A stretch of DNA of 64,000 nt from Streptomyces sp. NBC_00271 (GTDB lineage Bacteria > Actinomycetota > Actinomycetes > Streptomycetales > Streptomycetaceae): assembly GCF_036178845.1 (NCBI RefSeq), contig NZ_CP108070.1:8370001-8434000 (forward strand). Reading direction: 5' to 3'. The notes beneath the pieces are model-generated. The model saw nothing but the letters and a program-made list of their open reading frames with translations, had not been told where the DNA came from and did no database searches. Below are positions 6,984 to 16,381 of this stretch, piece after piece (positions within the stretch are counted from its first letter, which is position 1; every line of letters begins with the position of its first letter). Made by a program: the position numbers and the translations under genes.

Positions 6984-8180
6984 TTGAGCCAGCCCAGCCC
7001 GCAGCAGGTCCCGATCGATCAGACCTCAGGTCAGGTCCTGATCGACCAGACCTCAGGTGACCAGGTCCACGGCGACGGAGCTTCCGCCCGGCAGATCCCG
7101 GTCGTCGTCCTCGCCGGCTTCCTCGGCTCAGGCAAGACCACCCTGCTCAACCACCTCCTGCACCGCAGCGGAGGCAGCCGCATCGGCGCCGTCGTCAACG
7201 ACTTCGGGGCGATCGAGATCGATGCGATGGCCGTGGCCGGGGCGCTGGGGGACTCCACCGTCTCGCTGGGGAACGGATGCCTGTGCTGCGCCGTTGACGC
7301 CAGCGAGCTCGACGAGTATCTCGGTCGGCTGACCAGGCCCTCGGCTCGTATCGACGTCATCGTCATCGAGGCGAGCGGCCTCGCCGAGCCGCAGGAGCTC
7401 GTGCGGATGGTGCTGGCCAGCGAGCATCCGCGGATCGTCTACGGAGGGCTCGTCGAGGTGGTCGACGCGGCCGAGTTCGACGCTGCGCGCGAGAAGCATC
7501 CCGAGATCGACCGGCACCTCGCCCTCGCCGACCTCGTCGTCGTCAACAAGATCGACCGAGCCGAGGACGGCGAGCGCGTGCTGCGCACCGTACGCGGGCT
7601 TGTCGACCGGGCCGCCGTCGTGCCCGCCACCTACGGCCGCGTCGATCCCGAGTTCCTCTTCGACTGCAGGCCGAGCGAGGAGCGCATCGGGCAGCTGTCC
7701 TTCGACGACCTCCACCGGCACGACGAGAGCGGTCCCCAGGGGCACCACGACCACCTGCACTCCGCCTACGAATCCCTCTCCTTCAGCTCCGAAGTGCCGC
7801 TCGGTCCGCGGGAGTTGATGAACTTCCTCGACAGTAGGCCCGAGGGGCTCTACCGCATCAAGGGCTACGTCGATTTCGGCGTCCAGGACCGGGACAACCG
7901 GTACGCCGTGCATGCCGTCGGGCGGTTTCTGCGCTTCTACCCGGAGCCCTGGGCCTTGGCCGAGCCGCGCCTCACCCAGCTCGTGCTGATCGGCTCCGGC
8001 ATCGACACCGCGGCTCTGGCCAAGGAGTTGGAGGCGTGCCAAGAGGACGTCCCACACGCCGACGAACACAGCATGTGGGGCGTCCTCCGCTACGTGCAGG
8101 ACAGCCACGTACAAGACCGCTACGTGCAGGACAGCCACGTACAGGACGAGGAGCCCGACGGTCTCGAAGAGACCGGTTGA
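6984..8180 (+). CDS. CobW/COG0523 metal-chaperone GTPase
   Basis: This 398-residue GTPase of the CobW/P47K family delivers metals (zinc, cobalt, iron) to client proteins. It has a P-loop GFLGSGKT at about residues 45-52, the family metal site NGCLCC near 97-102, a VNKID G4-type motif, a His-rich insert (HRHDESGPQGHHDHLH) and a C-terminal CobW_C domain. I chose TTG 6984, which follows AAAGAGG. Both termini carry in-frame tandem duplications: IDQTSG twice near the N-terminus, and YVQDSHVQD twice near the C-terminus from exact 30-bp DNA repeats. It converges with parC with no gap, so the two transcripts probably overlap. Confidence 0.9.
   Translation: MSQPSPQQVPIDQTSGQVLIDQTSGDQVHGDGASARQIPVVVLAGFLGSGKTTLLNHLLHRSGGSRIGAVVNDFGAIEIDAMAVAGALGDSTVSLGNGCLCCAVDASELDEYLGRLTRPSARIDVIVIEASGLAEPQELVRMVLASEHPRIVYGGLVEVVDAAEFDAAREKHPEIDRHLALADLVVVNKIDRAEDGERVLRTVRGLVDRAAVVPATYGRVDPEFLFDCRPSEERIGQLSFDDLHRHDESGPQGHHDHLHSAYESLSFSSEVPLGPRELMNFLDSRPEGLYRIKGYVDFGVQDRDNRYAVHAVGRFLRFYPEPWALAEPRLTQLVLIGSGIDTAALAKELEACQEDVPHADEHSMWGVLRYVQDSHVQDRYVQDSHVQDEEPDGLEETG
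8088..8147. repeat. Two 30-bp tandem repeats inside the CobW gene
   Basis: Two consecutive 30-bp units (8088-8117 and 8118-8147) differ by one base and encode a duplicated YVQDSHVQD segment near the C-terminus. Confidence 0.9.
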
Positions 8181-8181
8181 T

Positions 8182-10641
8182 CTACACCGGGCCCGCCACC
8201 ACCGACACCGTCTTCGCCAGCGACACCCCCGAGCCGTCACGGCGCGGGTCGATCTCCGGCAGCTCGGCCGGTGTGCCGTTCTTCTGCGCGGCCCGGGCCG
8301 GAACCGCGCCCGCCCAGGCCAGCGACAGGCAGTCCTCGCCCTTCAGGAACCGCTGGCAGCGCACGCCACCCGTGGCGCGGCCCTTGCGCGGGTACTGGTC
8401 GAAGGGCGTCAGCTTGGCCGTGGTCTGGACGGAGTCGTCCAGCGTGCCGCGTGAGCCCGCCACCGTGAAGACCACCGCGTCCACCGCCGGGTCGACCGCG
8501 GTGAAGGAGATCACCTTCGCGCCCTCGGTGAGCTTGATGCCCGTCATGCCGCCCGCCGCCCGGCCCTGCGGGCGGACCTGCGAGGCCTGGTAGCGCAGCA
8601 GCTGGGCGTCGTCGGTGATGAAGACCAGGTCCTCCTCGCCGGTGCGCAGTTCGACCGCGCCGACGATCCGGTCGCCGTCCTTGAGGGTGATGACCTCCAA
8701 CTCCTCCTTGTTCGAGGGGTAGTCGGGGACCACACGCTTCACGACGCCCTGCTCGGTGCCGATCGCCAGACCGGGCGAGGACTCGTCGAGCGTCGTCAGA
8801 CAGACCACCGTCTCGTCCGGCTCCAGGGAGGACAGGAACTCCGTGATCGGCGCGCCTCCGGAGAGGTTGGGCGCCGACGCCGTCTCCGGCAGCTGCGGCA
8901 GGTCGATCACGTTCAGCCGGAGCAGTCGGCCCGAGGACGTGACCGCCCCGATCTCGCCGCGGGCCGTCGCCGGCACCGCGGAGACGATCAGGTCGTGCTT
9001 GGTGCGCTTGGCGTCCTCGGCCTCCCCGAAGGGGTCGCCGTTGGCCGTACGAGCCAGCAGGCCCGTCGAGGACAGCAGCACCCGGCACGGGTCGTCGGCC
9101 ACCTGGAGCGAGACCGTCGCGGCGGGGGTGCCCGCGGACTCCAGAAGCACCGTGCGCCGGTCGGTGCCGAACTTCTTGGCGACCGCGGCCAGTTCTCCGG
9201 AGACCAGCTTGCGCAGCTCGGCGTCCGAGTCGAGGATGCCGGTCAGCTCGTCGATCTCGCCGTTGAGCCGGTCGCGCTCCGACTCCAGCTCGATGCGGTC
9301 GAACCTGGTCAGGCGGCGCAGCGGCGTGTCCAGGATGTACTGCGTCTGGATCTCGGAGAGGGAGAAGTGCTCGATCAGGCGCTCCTTCGCCTGCGCCGAG
9401 TTGTCGCTGGAGCGGATGAGGCGGATGACCTCGTCGATGTCCAGGAGGGCGACGAGGAGGCCCTCGACCAGGTGGAGACGGTCGCGCTTCTTGCCGCGGC
9501 GGAACTCACTGCGGCGGCGCACGACGTTGAAGCGGTGGTCGAGATAGACCTCGAGGAGCTCCTTGAGGCCCAGGGTGAGCGGCTGACCGTCCACCAACGC
9601 CACGTTGTTGATGCCGAAGGACTCTTCCATCGGCGTCAGCTTGTAGAGCTGCTCCAGGACCGCTTCCGGCACGAAGCCGTTCTTGATCTCGATGACCAGG
9701 CGCAGTCCGTGCGAGCGGTCGGTGAGGTCCTTGACGTCGGCGATGCCCTGGAGCTTCTTGGCGTTGACCAGGTCCTTGATCTTGCTGATCACCTTCTCCG
9801 GGCCGACGGTGAAGGGCAGTTCGGTGACGACGAGGCCCTTGCGGCGCGCCGTGACGTCCTCCACCGACACCGTGGCGCGGATCTTGAAGGTGCCGCGGCC
9901 CGACTCGTAGGCGTCCCTGATCCCGGTCAGGCCGACGATCCGGCCGCCCGTGGGCAGGTCGGGGCCCGGCACGTACTTCATCAGCGTGTCCAGGTCGGCG
10001 CCCGGATAGCGGATCAGGTGGCGGGCGGCCGCGATGACCTCGCCGAGGTTGTGCGGCGGCATGTTCGTCGCCATACCGACGGCGATCCCGGACGAGCCGT
10101 TGACCAGCAGGTTCGGGTACGCCGCCGGGAGGACGTCCGGCTCCTGCTCCTGGCCGTCGTAGTTCGGCGCGAAATCGACCGTGTCCTCGTCGATGGACTC
10201 GGTCATCAGTGACGTGGCGTCGGCCATCCGGCACTCGGTGTAACGCATGGCGGCCGGCGGGTCGTCATTGCCGAGCGAGCCGAAGTTGCCGTGGCCGTCG
10301 ACCAGCGGCAGGCGCATGGAGAACGGCTGGGCCAGGCGCACCAACGCGTCGTAGATCGACGCGTCGCCGTGCGGGTGGAGCTTACCCATGACCTCGCCGA
10401 CGACGCGGGCGCACTTCACATAGCCGCGGTCGGGGCGCAGCCCCATCTCGTTCATCTGGTACACGATGCGGCGGTGCACGGGCTTGAGGCCGTCACGGGC
10501 GTCCGGCAGGGCTCGCGAATAGATGACCGAGTACGCGTATTCGAGGAAGGAGCCCTGCATCTCGTCCACGACGTCGATGTCGAGGATCTTCTCCTCGTAC
10601 GAGTCGTCGGGCGGCGGGGTCTTCGTGCTGCGGCGGGCCAT
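8182..10641 (-). CDS. parC: DNA topoisomerase IV subunit A
   Basis: This 819-residue type IIA topoisomerase subunit breaks and rejoins DNA to decatenate chromosomes, working with ParE. The breakage-rejoining domain is at the N-terminus, with the active-site Tyr in AMRYTECRM at about residue 134 and the quinolone-region motif [10 protein letters not shown] near 91-100. A GyrA/ParC-type beta-pinwheel C-terminus follows. The ATG at 10641 ([10 protein letters not shown]) is preferred over longer starts with a basic low-complexity head. No partner parE is adjacent; in Streptomyces it usually lies some kilobases away. The gene is divergent from the M16 peptidases across a 279-bp gap that must hold both promoters. 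Confidence 0.94.
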   Translation of the reverse strand: MARRSTKTPPPDDSYEEKILDIDVVDEMQGSFLEYAYSVIYSRALPDARDGLKPVHRRIVYQMNEMGLRPDRGYVKCARVVGEVMGKLHPHGDASIYDALVRLAQPFSMRLPLVDGHGNFGSLGNDDPPAAMRYTECRMADATSLMTESIDEDTVDFAPNYDGQEQEPDVLPAAYPNLLVNGSSGIAVGMATNMPPHNLGEVIAAARHLIRYPGADLDTLMKYVPGPDLPTGGRIVGLTGIRDAYESGRGTFKIRATVSVEDVTARRKGLVVTELPFTVGPEKVISKIKDLVNAKKLQGIADVKDLTDRSHGLRLVIEIKNGFVPEAVLEQLYKLTPMEESFGINNVALVDGQPLTLGLKELLEVYLDHRFNVVRRRSEFRRGKKRDRLHLVEGLLVALLDIDEVIRLIRSSDNSAQAKERLIEHFSLSEIQTQYILDTPLRRLTRFDRIELESERDRLNGEIDELTGILDSDAELRKLVSGELAAVAKKFGTDRRTVLLESAGTPAATVSLQVADDPCRVLLSSTGLLARTANGDPFGEAEDAKRTKHDLIVSAVPATARGEIGAVTSSGRLLRLNVIDLPQLPETASAPNLSGGAPITEFLSSLEPDETVVCLTTLDESSPGLAIGTEQGVVKRVVPDYPSNKEELEVITLKDGDRIVGAVELRTGEEDLVFITDDAQLLRYQASQVRPQGRAAGGMTGIKLTEGAKVISFTAVDPAVDAVVFTVAGSRGTLDDSVQTTAKLTPFDQYPRKGRATGGVRCQRFLKGEDCLSLAWAGAVPARAAQKNGTPAELPEIDPRRDGSGVSLAKTVSVVAGPV

Positions 10642-10920
10642 CGCTGCTGCGGCTCCTTCACAGTCTCTGCCGGGGCATGAACGGGTTCTGACGCGCACCA
10701 TTGTGGACCGCCGCACTGACAACGCCGACCGCGACCCGTCCATAGAGGCTCCGCGGAGCCCGGTTCCGCTCGCTCACGGTGACCGGAAGTCCGGCCTCCC
10801 ACCTCAGGAATTCTCGCTCTCGGCGTACGAGGTGCGGGAACTTCGCCACCTGTCGGCGCGCTTGCATACAGTGGCAGGACCGGCAGGAATTCTGCAGTTT
10901 CCGCGATCGAAGGGACGTAC

Positions 10921-12261
10921 ATGCCCATGGGTCACACGGCCACAGCTGAGGCAGGCTCCGGCGGCCTGACAGCGACCGAGCACCGCCTGGCCAACGGCCT
11001 GCGCGTGGTGCTCTCCGAGGACCATCTGACCCCGGTCGCGGCGGTGTGCCTCTGGTACGACGTCGGCTCACGGCACGAGGTCAAGGGCCGTACCGGCCTT
11101 GCTCACCTTTTCGAGCACCTGATGTTCCAGGGCTCCGGCCAGGTGAAGGGCAACGGCCACTTCGAACTGGTGCAGGGCGCGGGCGGCTCCCTCAACGGAA
11201 CGACCAGTTTCGAGCGCACCAACTACTTCGAGACGATGCCCGCCCACCAGCTGGAGCTCGCCCTCTGGCTGGAGGCCGACCGCATGGGCTCGCTGCTGGC
11301 CGCACTCGACGACGAGTCCATGGAGAACCAGCGGGACGTCGTCAAGAACGAGCGCCGCCAGCGTTACGACAACGTGCCCTACGGCACCGCCTTCGAGAAG
11401 CTGACCGCGCTCGCCTACCCCGAGGGCCACCCGTACCACCACACCCCGATCGGGTCGATGGCGGACCTGGACGCGGCGACCCTGGAGGACGCCCGCGCCT
11501 TCTTCCGCACCTACTACGCGCCGAACAACGCGGTGATCTCCGTGGTCGGGGACATCGACCCGCGGCAGACGCTCGCGTGGATCGAGAAGTACTTCGGCTC
11601 CATCCCCGGGCACGACGGAAAGCCCGCCCCGCGCGACGGCTCGCTGCCCGAGGTCATCGGCGGGCAGCTGCGCGAGGTCGTCGAGGAGGAGGTCCCGGCG
11701 CGCGCTCTGATGGCCGCCTACCGGCTCCCGGAGGACGGCACGCGCGCGGCCGACGCGGCTGACGTGGCGCTCACCATCCTCGGCGGTGGCGAGTCGTCCC
11801 GGCTCTACAACCGGCTCGTACGCCGCGACCGCACCGCCGTCGCGGCAGGGTTCGGCGTGCTGCGGCTCGCCGGAGCGCCCTCCCTGGGCTGGCTGGACGT
11901 GAAGACGTCCGGTGACGTCGAGGTCCCGGTGATCGAGTCCGCCGTCGACGCGGAGCTCGCCCGGTTCGCCGAGGAGGGCCCCACGGACGAGGAGATGGAG
12001 CGCGCCCAGGCCCAGTTGGAGCGCGAGTGGCTGGACCGGCTCGGCACGGTCGCGGGCCGCGCCGACGAACTGTGCCGGTACGCCGTCCTGTTCGGCGACC
12101 CGCAGCTCGCCCTGACGGCCGTACAGCGCGTCCTGGACATCACGGCCGAGGAGGTCCAGGAGGTCGCGAAGGCCCGCCTGCGCCCCGACAACCGCGCGGT
12201 GCTCGTGTACGAGCCGGTCGCTGCCGGCACCACCGAAGAGGACGAGGAGGCGGCGAAGTGA
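10921..12261 (+). CDS. M16 family zinc peptidase, catalytic subunit
   Basis: This 446-residue member of the insulinase/pitrilysin (M16B) family has the inverted zinc motif HLFEH at about residues 62-66, followed by the usual downstream acidic residue region (NERRQRYDNVP). Such proteins work as pairs with a second, non-catalytic M16 subunit, and here that partner follows with overlapping stop and start. The start ATG at 10921 follows AAGGGA; ATG 10927 is also possible. No signal peptide is seen, so a cytoplasmic role in peptide turnover is likely. Confidence 0.92.
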   Translation: MPMGHTATAEAGSGGLTATEHRLANGLRVVLSEDHLTPVAAVCLWYDVGSRHEVKGRTGLAHLFEHLMFQGSGQVKGNGHFELVQGAGGSLNGTTSFERTNYFETMPAHQLELALWLEADRMGSLLAALDDESMENQRDVVKNERRQRYDNVPYGTAFEKLTALAYPEGHPYHHTPIGSMADLDAATLEDARAFFRTYYAPNNAVISVVGDIDPRQTLAWIEKYFGSIPGHDGKPAPRDGSLPEVIGGQLREVVEEEVPARALMAAYRLPEDGTRAADAADVALTILGGGESSRLYNRLVRRDRTAVAAGFGVLRLAGAPSLGWLDVKTSGDVEVPVIESAVDAELARFAEEGPTDEEMERAQAQLEREWLDRLGTVAGRADELCRYAVLFGDPQLALTAVQRVLDITAEEVQEVAKARLRPDNRAVLVYEPVAAGTTEEDEEAAK

Positions 12262-13646
12262 CCGAGCTCGCCACCATGGACTTCCACCCGCAGCCCCAGG
12301 CGGGTCAGCCCAAGCCCTGGGCCTTCCCGGCGCCCGAGCGCGGCACGCTGGACAACGGCCTGACCGTGCTGCGCTGCCACCGCCCCGGCCAGCAGGTCGT
12401 CGCCGTCGAGGTGTTGCTCGCCGCGCCGCTCGAGGCCGAGCCCGCGGGCCTCGACGGCGTCGCCACGATCATGGCGCGCGCCTTCTCCGAGGGCACCGAC
12501 AAGCTCTCCGCCGAGGAGTTCGCCGCCGAGCTGGAGCGCTGCGGCGCCACCCTCGACGCGCACGCCGACCACCCCGGCGTGCGGCTGTCGCTCGAAGTGC
12601 CCGTCTCGCGCCTGCCCAAGGCGCTCGGGCTGCTCGCCGACGCCCTGAGGGCACCGGCGTTCGCGGACAGCGAGGTCGAGCGGCTGGTGCGCAACCGGCT
12701 CGACGAGATCCCGCACGAGACGGCCAACCCGGCCCGGCGGGCCGCCAAGGAGCTCTCCAAGGAGCTGTTCCCGGCGACCTCGCGCATGTCGCGCCCGCGC
12801 CAGGGCACCGAGGAGACCGTCCAGAAGATCGACTCGGCGGCCGTACGCGCCTTCTTCGACAAGCACGTACGTCCCGCCACGTCCACCGCTGTGATCGTCG
12901 GCGACCTGACCGGCGTCGACCTCGACGCGCTGCTCGCCGAGACGCTCGGCGACTGGACCGGTTCGTCCGCCGAGCCGCGCCCCGTGCCGTCGGTGGCCGC
13001 CGACGACACCGGCCGTGTGATCATCGTGGACCGCCCCGGCGCGGTCCAGACGCAGCTGCTCATCGGCCGCGTCGGCGCCGACCGGCACGACCGTGTGTGG
13101 CCCGCCCAGGTGCTCGGCACGTACTGCCTCGGTGGCACCCTCACCTCGCGCCTGGACCGCGTCCTGCGCGAGGAAAAGGGCTACACCTACGGTGTGCGGG
13201 CGTTCGGCCAGGTCCTGCGCGCCGCGCCGGACGGAACCGGTATCGCGATGCTCGCCATCAGCGGCTCCGTGGACACCCCGAACACCGGCCCGGCGCTCGA
13301 CGACCTCTGGAAGGTGCTGCGCACCCTCGCCGCCGAGGGCCTGACGGACGCCGAGCGCGACATCGCCGTACAGAACCTGGTGGGGGTGGCGCCCCTCAAG
13401 TTCGAGACCGCGGCGGCCGTCGCGGGCACGCTCGCGGACCAGGTCGAGCAGTACCTGCCGGACGACTACCAGGCGACGCTGTACCAGCAGCTCGCCGCGA
13501 CCGGCACCGTGGAGGCCACCGCGGCCGCCGTGAGCGCCTTCCCGGTGGACCGTCTGGTGACCGTCCTCGTCGGCGACGCCGCGCAGATCCAGGAGCCCGT
13601 CAAGGCCCTCGGAATCGGTGAAGTGACCGTCGTTCCGGCGGAGTAG
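12258..13646 (+). CDS. M16 family peptidase, non-catalytic partner
   Basis: This 462-residue M16-fold protein lacks the HxxEH zinc motif; the corresponding region reads GVATIMARAFSEGT. This marks it as the structural or substrate-binding half of an M16B heterodimer. It overlaps the upstream catalytic gene by GTGA (GTG 12258), so translation is probably coupled. The C-terminal half keeps the family segment REEKGYTYGVRAFG. ATG 12276 is an alternative start. Confidence 0.88.
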   Translation: MTELATMDFHPQPQAGQPKPWAFPAPERGTLDNGLTVLRCHRPGQQVVAVEVLLAAPLEAEPAGLDGVATIMARAFSEGTDKLSAEEFAAELERCGATLDAHADHPGVRLSLEVPVSRLPKALGLLADALRAPAFADSEVERLVRNRLDEIPHETANPARRAAKELSKELFPATSRMSRPRQGTEETVQKIDSAAVRAFFDKHVRPATSTAVIVGDLTGVDLDALLAETLGDWTGSSAEPRPVPSVAADDTGRVIIVDRPGAVQTQLLIGRVGADRHDRVWPAQVLGTYCLGGTLTSRLDRVLREEKGYTYGVRAFGQVLRAAPDGTGIAMLAISGSVDTPNTGPALDDLWKVLRTLAAEGLTDAERDIAVQNLVGVAPLKFETAAAVAGTLADQVEQYLPDDYQATLYQQLAATGTVEATAAAVSAFPVDRLVTVLVGDAAQIQEPVKALGIGEVTVVPAE

Positions 13647-13672
13647 AGGTTCAACGGAGCGTGACTCCGTAG

Positions 13673-13710
13673 GGCCCGGGTGACTGAAGAGTCGCCCGGG
13701 CCCCTTTTTG
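13673..13710 (+). terminator. Intrinsic terminator after the M16 pair
   Basis: The 13-bp arms GGGCCCGGGTGAC and GTCGCCCGGGCCC pair with one mismatch around TGAAGA and are followed by TTTTT. Confidence 0.9.
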
Positions 13711-13897
13711 ATCGGATTTCCGCTCGGGTCTTCGCGCGGACTTCATCCCCAAGATGTCCGTATTGGTAGGGAGGTTGCCCGTCTGCCCTGTGGCATGCAC
13801 TACAAAAGCCGTGATCCGTTTGTTGATTGAAAGACGCCCCGTCTAGCGTCGGTGCGGCTGTTCGTCAGGCAGTGCGCCGCGCCCGCGGCACCGGACA

Positions 13898-14055
13898 GTC
13901 ATCGCCGAGTCCCCGTACGGCGCGAGCCAGGGGAGCCGGGGACCCACACGTAGTCCCTGGGGTGAATCGGACGCCCTCCCTGGAGGGAGTCCGTAGGAGA
14001 CCTTCCTGCTCCGAACCCGTCAGCTAACCCGGTAGGCGAGAGGGAAGGAAAGGAT
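13898..14055 (+). ncRNA. c-di-AMP riboswitch (ydaO-yuaA type)
   Basis: The leader of the M23 peptidase gene carries the signature blocks of the ydaO/yuaA class in order: GGGGAGCCGGGGACCCA near 13930, GGGGTGAATCGGACGC, AGGAGACCTTCCTGCTCCGAA, and CCGTCAGCTAACCCGGTAGGC, then GAGAGGGAAGGAAAGGA just before the start codon. This class senses cyclic di-AMP and in actinomycetes commonly controls cell-wall hydrolases. The boundaries are approximate. Confidence 0.93.
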
Positions 14056-14065
14056 CAGCCCCTAC

Positions 14066-14830
14066 ATGGCGTTCACCTGTGGCCCCGGGAAACACCGCCG
14101 TCCGAGCCGCGTGAAGCGCTCCACCACGAACGCCGTCGGCGTCGCCGCGCTCACCACCACCGGTGTCATCGGAACCCTGGCCGCTCCGGCACTCGCCGCG
14201 GACGCCTCCGTCGAGCAGACCGGGCTGACCCAGGCCGTCACCCTCGGTGACAGCGTCGCCGCCCAGATCGACGCGCAGGCCGCCGCCCAGCAGCGCGCCG
14301 CCGACGAGGCCGCCGCGCGCAAGAAGGCCGAAGAAGCCGCGCGCAAGAAGGCCGCCGAGGAGGCGAAGAAGGAGCGCGAGGCCAAGGAGCGTGCCGCCCG
14401 CGCCGCCGAGCGCAAGCGCCTCAACACCTTCGTCCTGCCGATCACCGGCTCGTACATCTCCACCGGCTACAAGACCGGCGGCAGCCTCTGGTCCTCCGGC
14501 AGTCACACGGGCGTCGACTTCCACGCCGCCTCCGGCACCTCGGTCCACGCGGTCGGCTCCGGCACGGTCGTCACGGCCGGCTGGGGTGGCGCGTACGGCA
14601 ACCAGATCGTCCTGAAGATGCACGACGGCACCTACACGATGTACGGCCACCTGTCGTCCATCGGCGTCTCCGTGGGGCAGACGGTCACCCCGGGCCAGCA
14701 GATCGGCCTCTCCGGCGCCACCGGGAACACCACCGGGCCGCACCTCCACTTCGAGGCCCGTACGACGGCGGAGTACGGCTCCGACATGGACCCGGTCGCC
14801 TACCTCCGCTCGCACGGCGTGAACGTCTGA
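14066..14830 (+). CDS. Secreted M23 family peptidoglycan endopeptidase
   Basis: This 254-residue protein has an N-terminal export signal ending near ALAADAS (residues 43-49), a long Ala/Lys/Glu-rich helical segment (about 65-118) that looks like a coiled coil, and a C-terminal LytM/M23 domain. The zinc and catalytic residues are visible: HTGVD (H147, D151) and HLHFE (H226, H228). It should cut peptide cross-links in cell-wall peptidoglycan outside the membrane. A c-di-AMP riboswitch in its leader ties expression to wall and osmotic status. Confidence 0.93.
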   Translation: MAFTCGPGKHRRPSRVKRSTTNAVGVAALTTTGVIGTLAAPALAADASVEQTGLTQAVTLGDSVAAQIDAQAAAQQRAADEAAARKKAEEAARKKAAEEAKKEREAKERAARAAERKRLNTFVLPITGSYISTGYKTGGSLWSSGSHTGVDFHAASGTSVHAVGSGTVVTAGWGGAYGNQIVLKMHDGTYTMYGHLSSIGVSVGQTVTPGQQIGLSGATGNTTGPHLHFEARTTAEYGSDMDPVAYLRSHGVNV

Positions 14831-14874
14831 CGCTCGCACACCCCGAACGCCTGACGACCGGCGTCAACACTTCC

Positions 14875-14904
14875 GAAGCCCCGGCTCCCCTCAGCCGGGG
14901 CTTC
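14875..14904 (+). terminator. Terminator after the M23 peptidase
   Basis: Arms GAAGCCCCGGCT and AGCCGGGGCTTC are a perfect 12-bp stem with a 6-nt loop, followed by a moderately T-rich stretch. Confidence 0.85.
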
Positions 14905-15042
14905 GTCGTTTCGAACGGCTGTCTGTCCAAAAAATATCCATGGATTCCGGCCCGCCATCGGAAATTCCAGTTCTCTGCAATAGAGTCGCTGAACAAGCGT
15001 CAATCGACCGCGTTTCGCGGGGATTAAGGCGGAGGTCCGGTC

Positions 15043-15738
15043 ATGCGCATTCCCGCGCACTCGGTATGCACGGCGATCCGTGACGACATCGTCGCGGGTG
15101 TCTACGAGCGCGGCAGCCGGCTCACCGAGGAACTGCTCGCGCGACGCTACGGCGTCTCGCGGGTCCCCGTGCGCGAGGCCTTGCGCACGCTGGAGGCCGA
15201 GGGCTTCGTCGTCACCCGTCGGCACGCGGGCGCGTGCGTCGCGGAGCCCACCGAGCAGGAGGCCGCGGACCTGCTCGAGATGCGCATGCTCCTGGAGCCG
15301 CTGGGCGCCGCGAGGGCCGCGCAGCGGCGTACCGAGGCCCACCTCAAGGTGCTTCGAGGCCTGGTCAGACTGGGGCAGGAGCGGGCCAGGAAGGGGAACA
15401 GCGAGGATCTGCGCTCGCTCGGCGGCTGGTTCCACGAGACCCTCGCGCAGGCCTCCGGGAGCCCCGCGCTGACCTCCACGCTGGCCCAGCTGCGGCACAA
15501 GATCGCCTGGATGTACGCGGTCGAGGCGCCGGCCAATCCGGCGGAGTCCTGGGCGGAGCACGGCGGGATCGTGGACGCGGTGGCGCGCGGCGACAGCGAG
15601 CGGGCGCGGGCCGTCACGGCGCTGCACGCCGAGCGTGCGACGGTCGCGCACCGGCTGCGTTTTCCCGGCGTGGGAGATCGTCCGGAGCGTGTGAGGACTT
15701 CGCAACATCCCGTAAACATGACGGGCGTGCGTCATTAA
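15043..15738 (+). CDS. GntR family (FadR-type) transcriptional regulator
   Basis: This 231-residue regulator has an N-terminal winged helix (LTEELLARRYGVSRVPVREALRTLEAEGFV) and an all-helical FCD effector domain (EMRMLLEPLGA, WFHETLAQASG, HGGIVDAVARGD). It would bind DNA as a dimer and respond to a small acid. The ATG at 15043 follows GGCGGAGG. Its targets are unknown. ptsH lies convergent on the other side of a shared terminator region. Confidence 0.9.
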   Translation: MRIPAHSVCTAIRDDIVAGVYERGSRLTEELLARRYGVSRVPVREALRTLEAEGFVVTRRHAGACVAEPTEQEAADLLEMRMLLEPLGAARAAQRRTEAHLKVLRGLVRLGQERARKGNSEDLRSLGGWFHETLAQASGSPALTSTLAQLRHKIAWMYAVEAPANPAESWAEHGGIVDAVARGDSERARAVTALHAERATVAHRLRFPGVGDRPERVRTSQHPVNMTGVRH

Positions 15739-15800
15739 CACCGGCACCGTATACAAAGAGGGGTAATTCGCGGGGGATTATTTCTGCTGCCCGCAATTAG

Positions 15801-15842
15801 AAAAAGCGAAGGGCCCGCCCGATGTTTTCGGGCGAGCCCTTC
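15801..15842 (-). terminator. Intrinsic terminator for ptsH
   Basis: A hairpin with arms GAAGGGC(T)CGCCCGA and TCGGGCG-GGCCCTTC is followed on the minus strand by GCTTTTTC. It lies 80 bp beyond the ptsH stop and can also stop transcription from the GntR gene. Confidence 0.85.
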
Positions 15843-15921
15843 GAATGCGTGCGGGGCGGGGTCTTTTGGTGCGAAGACCACTCCCGCCATCAATTGAGGA
15901 ACCCCGATCGAGGGCTCTTAC

Positions 15922-16203
15922 TCAGACGGTCTCGGGGAGCTCCTCGAGACCCTCCGCCACCAGCTTCGCCAGCCGGTCGAGCGCGGCGTCCGCGCCCTCG
16001 GCGTCCGAGGCGAGGACGATCTCCTCGCCGCCCTGGGCGCCCAGGCCGAGGACCGCCAGCATGGAGGCCGCGTTGACGGGGTTGCCCTCCGCCTTGGCGA
16101 TCGTCACGGGGATACCGGAGGCCGTGGCCGCCCGGACGAAGATGGAGGCGGGACGGGCGTGGAGGCCCTCGGCCCAGCCGACGTTGACGCGGCGCTCAGC
16201 CAT
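15922..16203 (-). CDS. ptsH: HPr phosphocarrier of the sugar phosphotransferase system
   Basis: This 93-residue HPr carries phosphate from enzyme I to sugar-specific enzymes II. The phosphoryl site is His15 in GLHARPAS, and the regulatory serine region is NAASMLAVLGLG (Ser near 47). The length is typical. It stands alone here without ptsI, as in other Streptomyces, and is divergent from the acyltransferase gene. Confidence 0.96.
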   Translation of the reverse strand: MAERRVNVGWAEGLHARPASIFVRAATASGIPVTIAKAEGNPVNAASMLAVLGLGAQGGEEIVLASDAEGADAALDRLAKLVAEGLEELPETV

Positions 16204-16368
16204 GTGATGCTGCCCTTCAGGTGTTCAGGGTTGTCTAGACCAGTGTTCCACAACGTGAAGCGAGTCCGGGCAGGGTGTTGTTCCCGTCCCGAACTCCGCG
16301 TCGGATCCCGGCCTGGATCCGACTTCGGTGCCCCTAGCCTGCCTCGCGCCGTTGTCGGACGCGAGCCG

Positions 16369-16374
16369 TACTCT
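16369..16374 (+). promoter_or_regulatory. -10 box of a leaderless acyltransferase transcript
   Basis: TACTCT ends exactly 7 nt before the ATG at 16382, and there is no Shine-Dalgarno sequence. This is the usual layout of a leaderless Streptomyces mRNA. Confidence 0.55.
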
Positions 16375-16381
16375 GGGGCCC

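Noticed and set aside
8995..10212. 405-codon open frame antisense to parC
   Set aside because: Same GC-bias shadow effect; ParC on the other strand is unmistakable.
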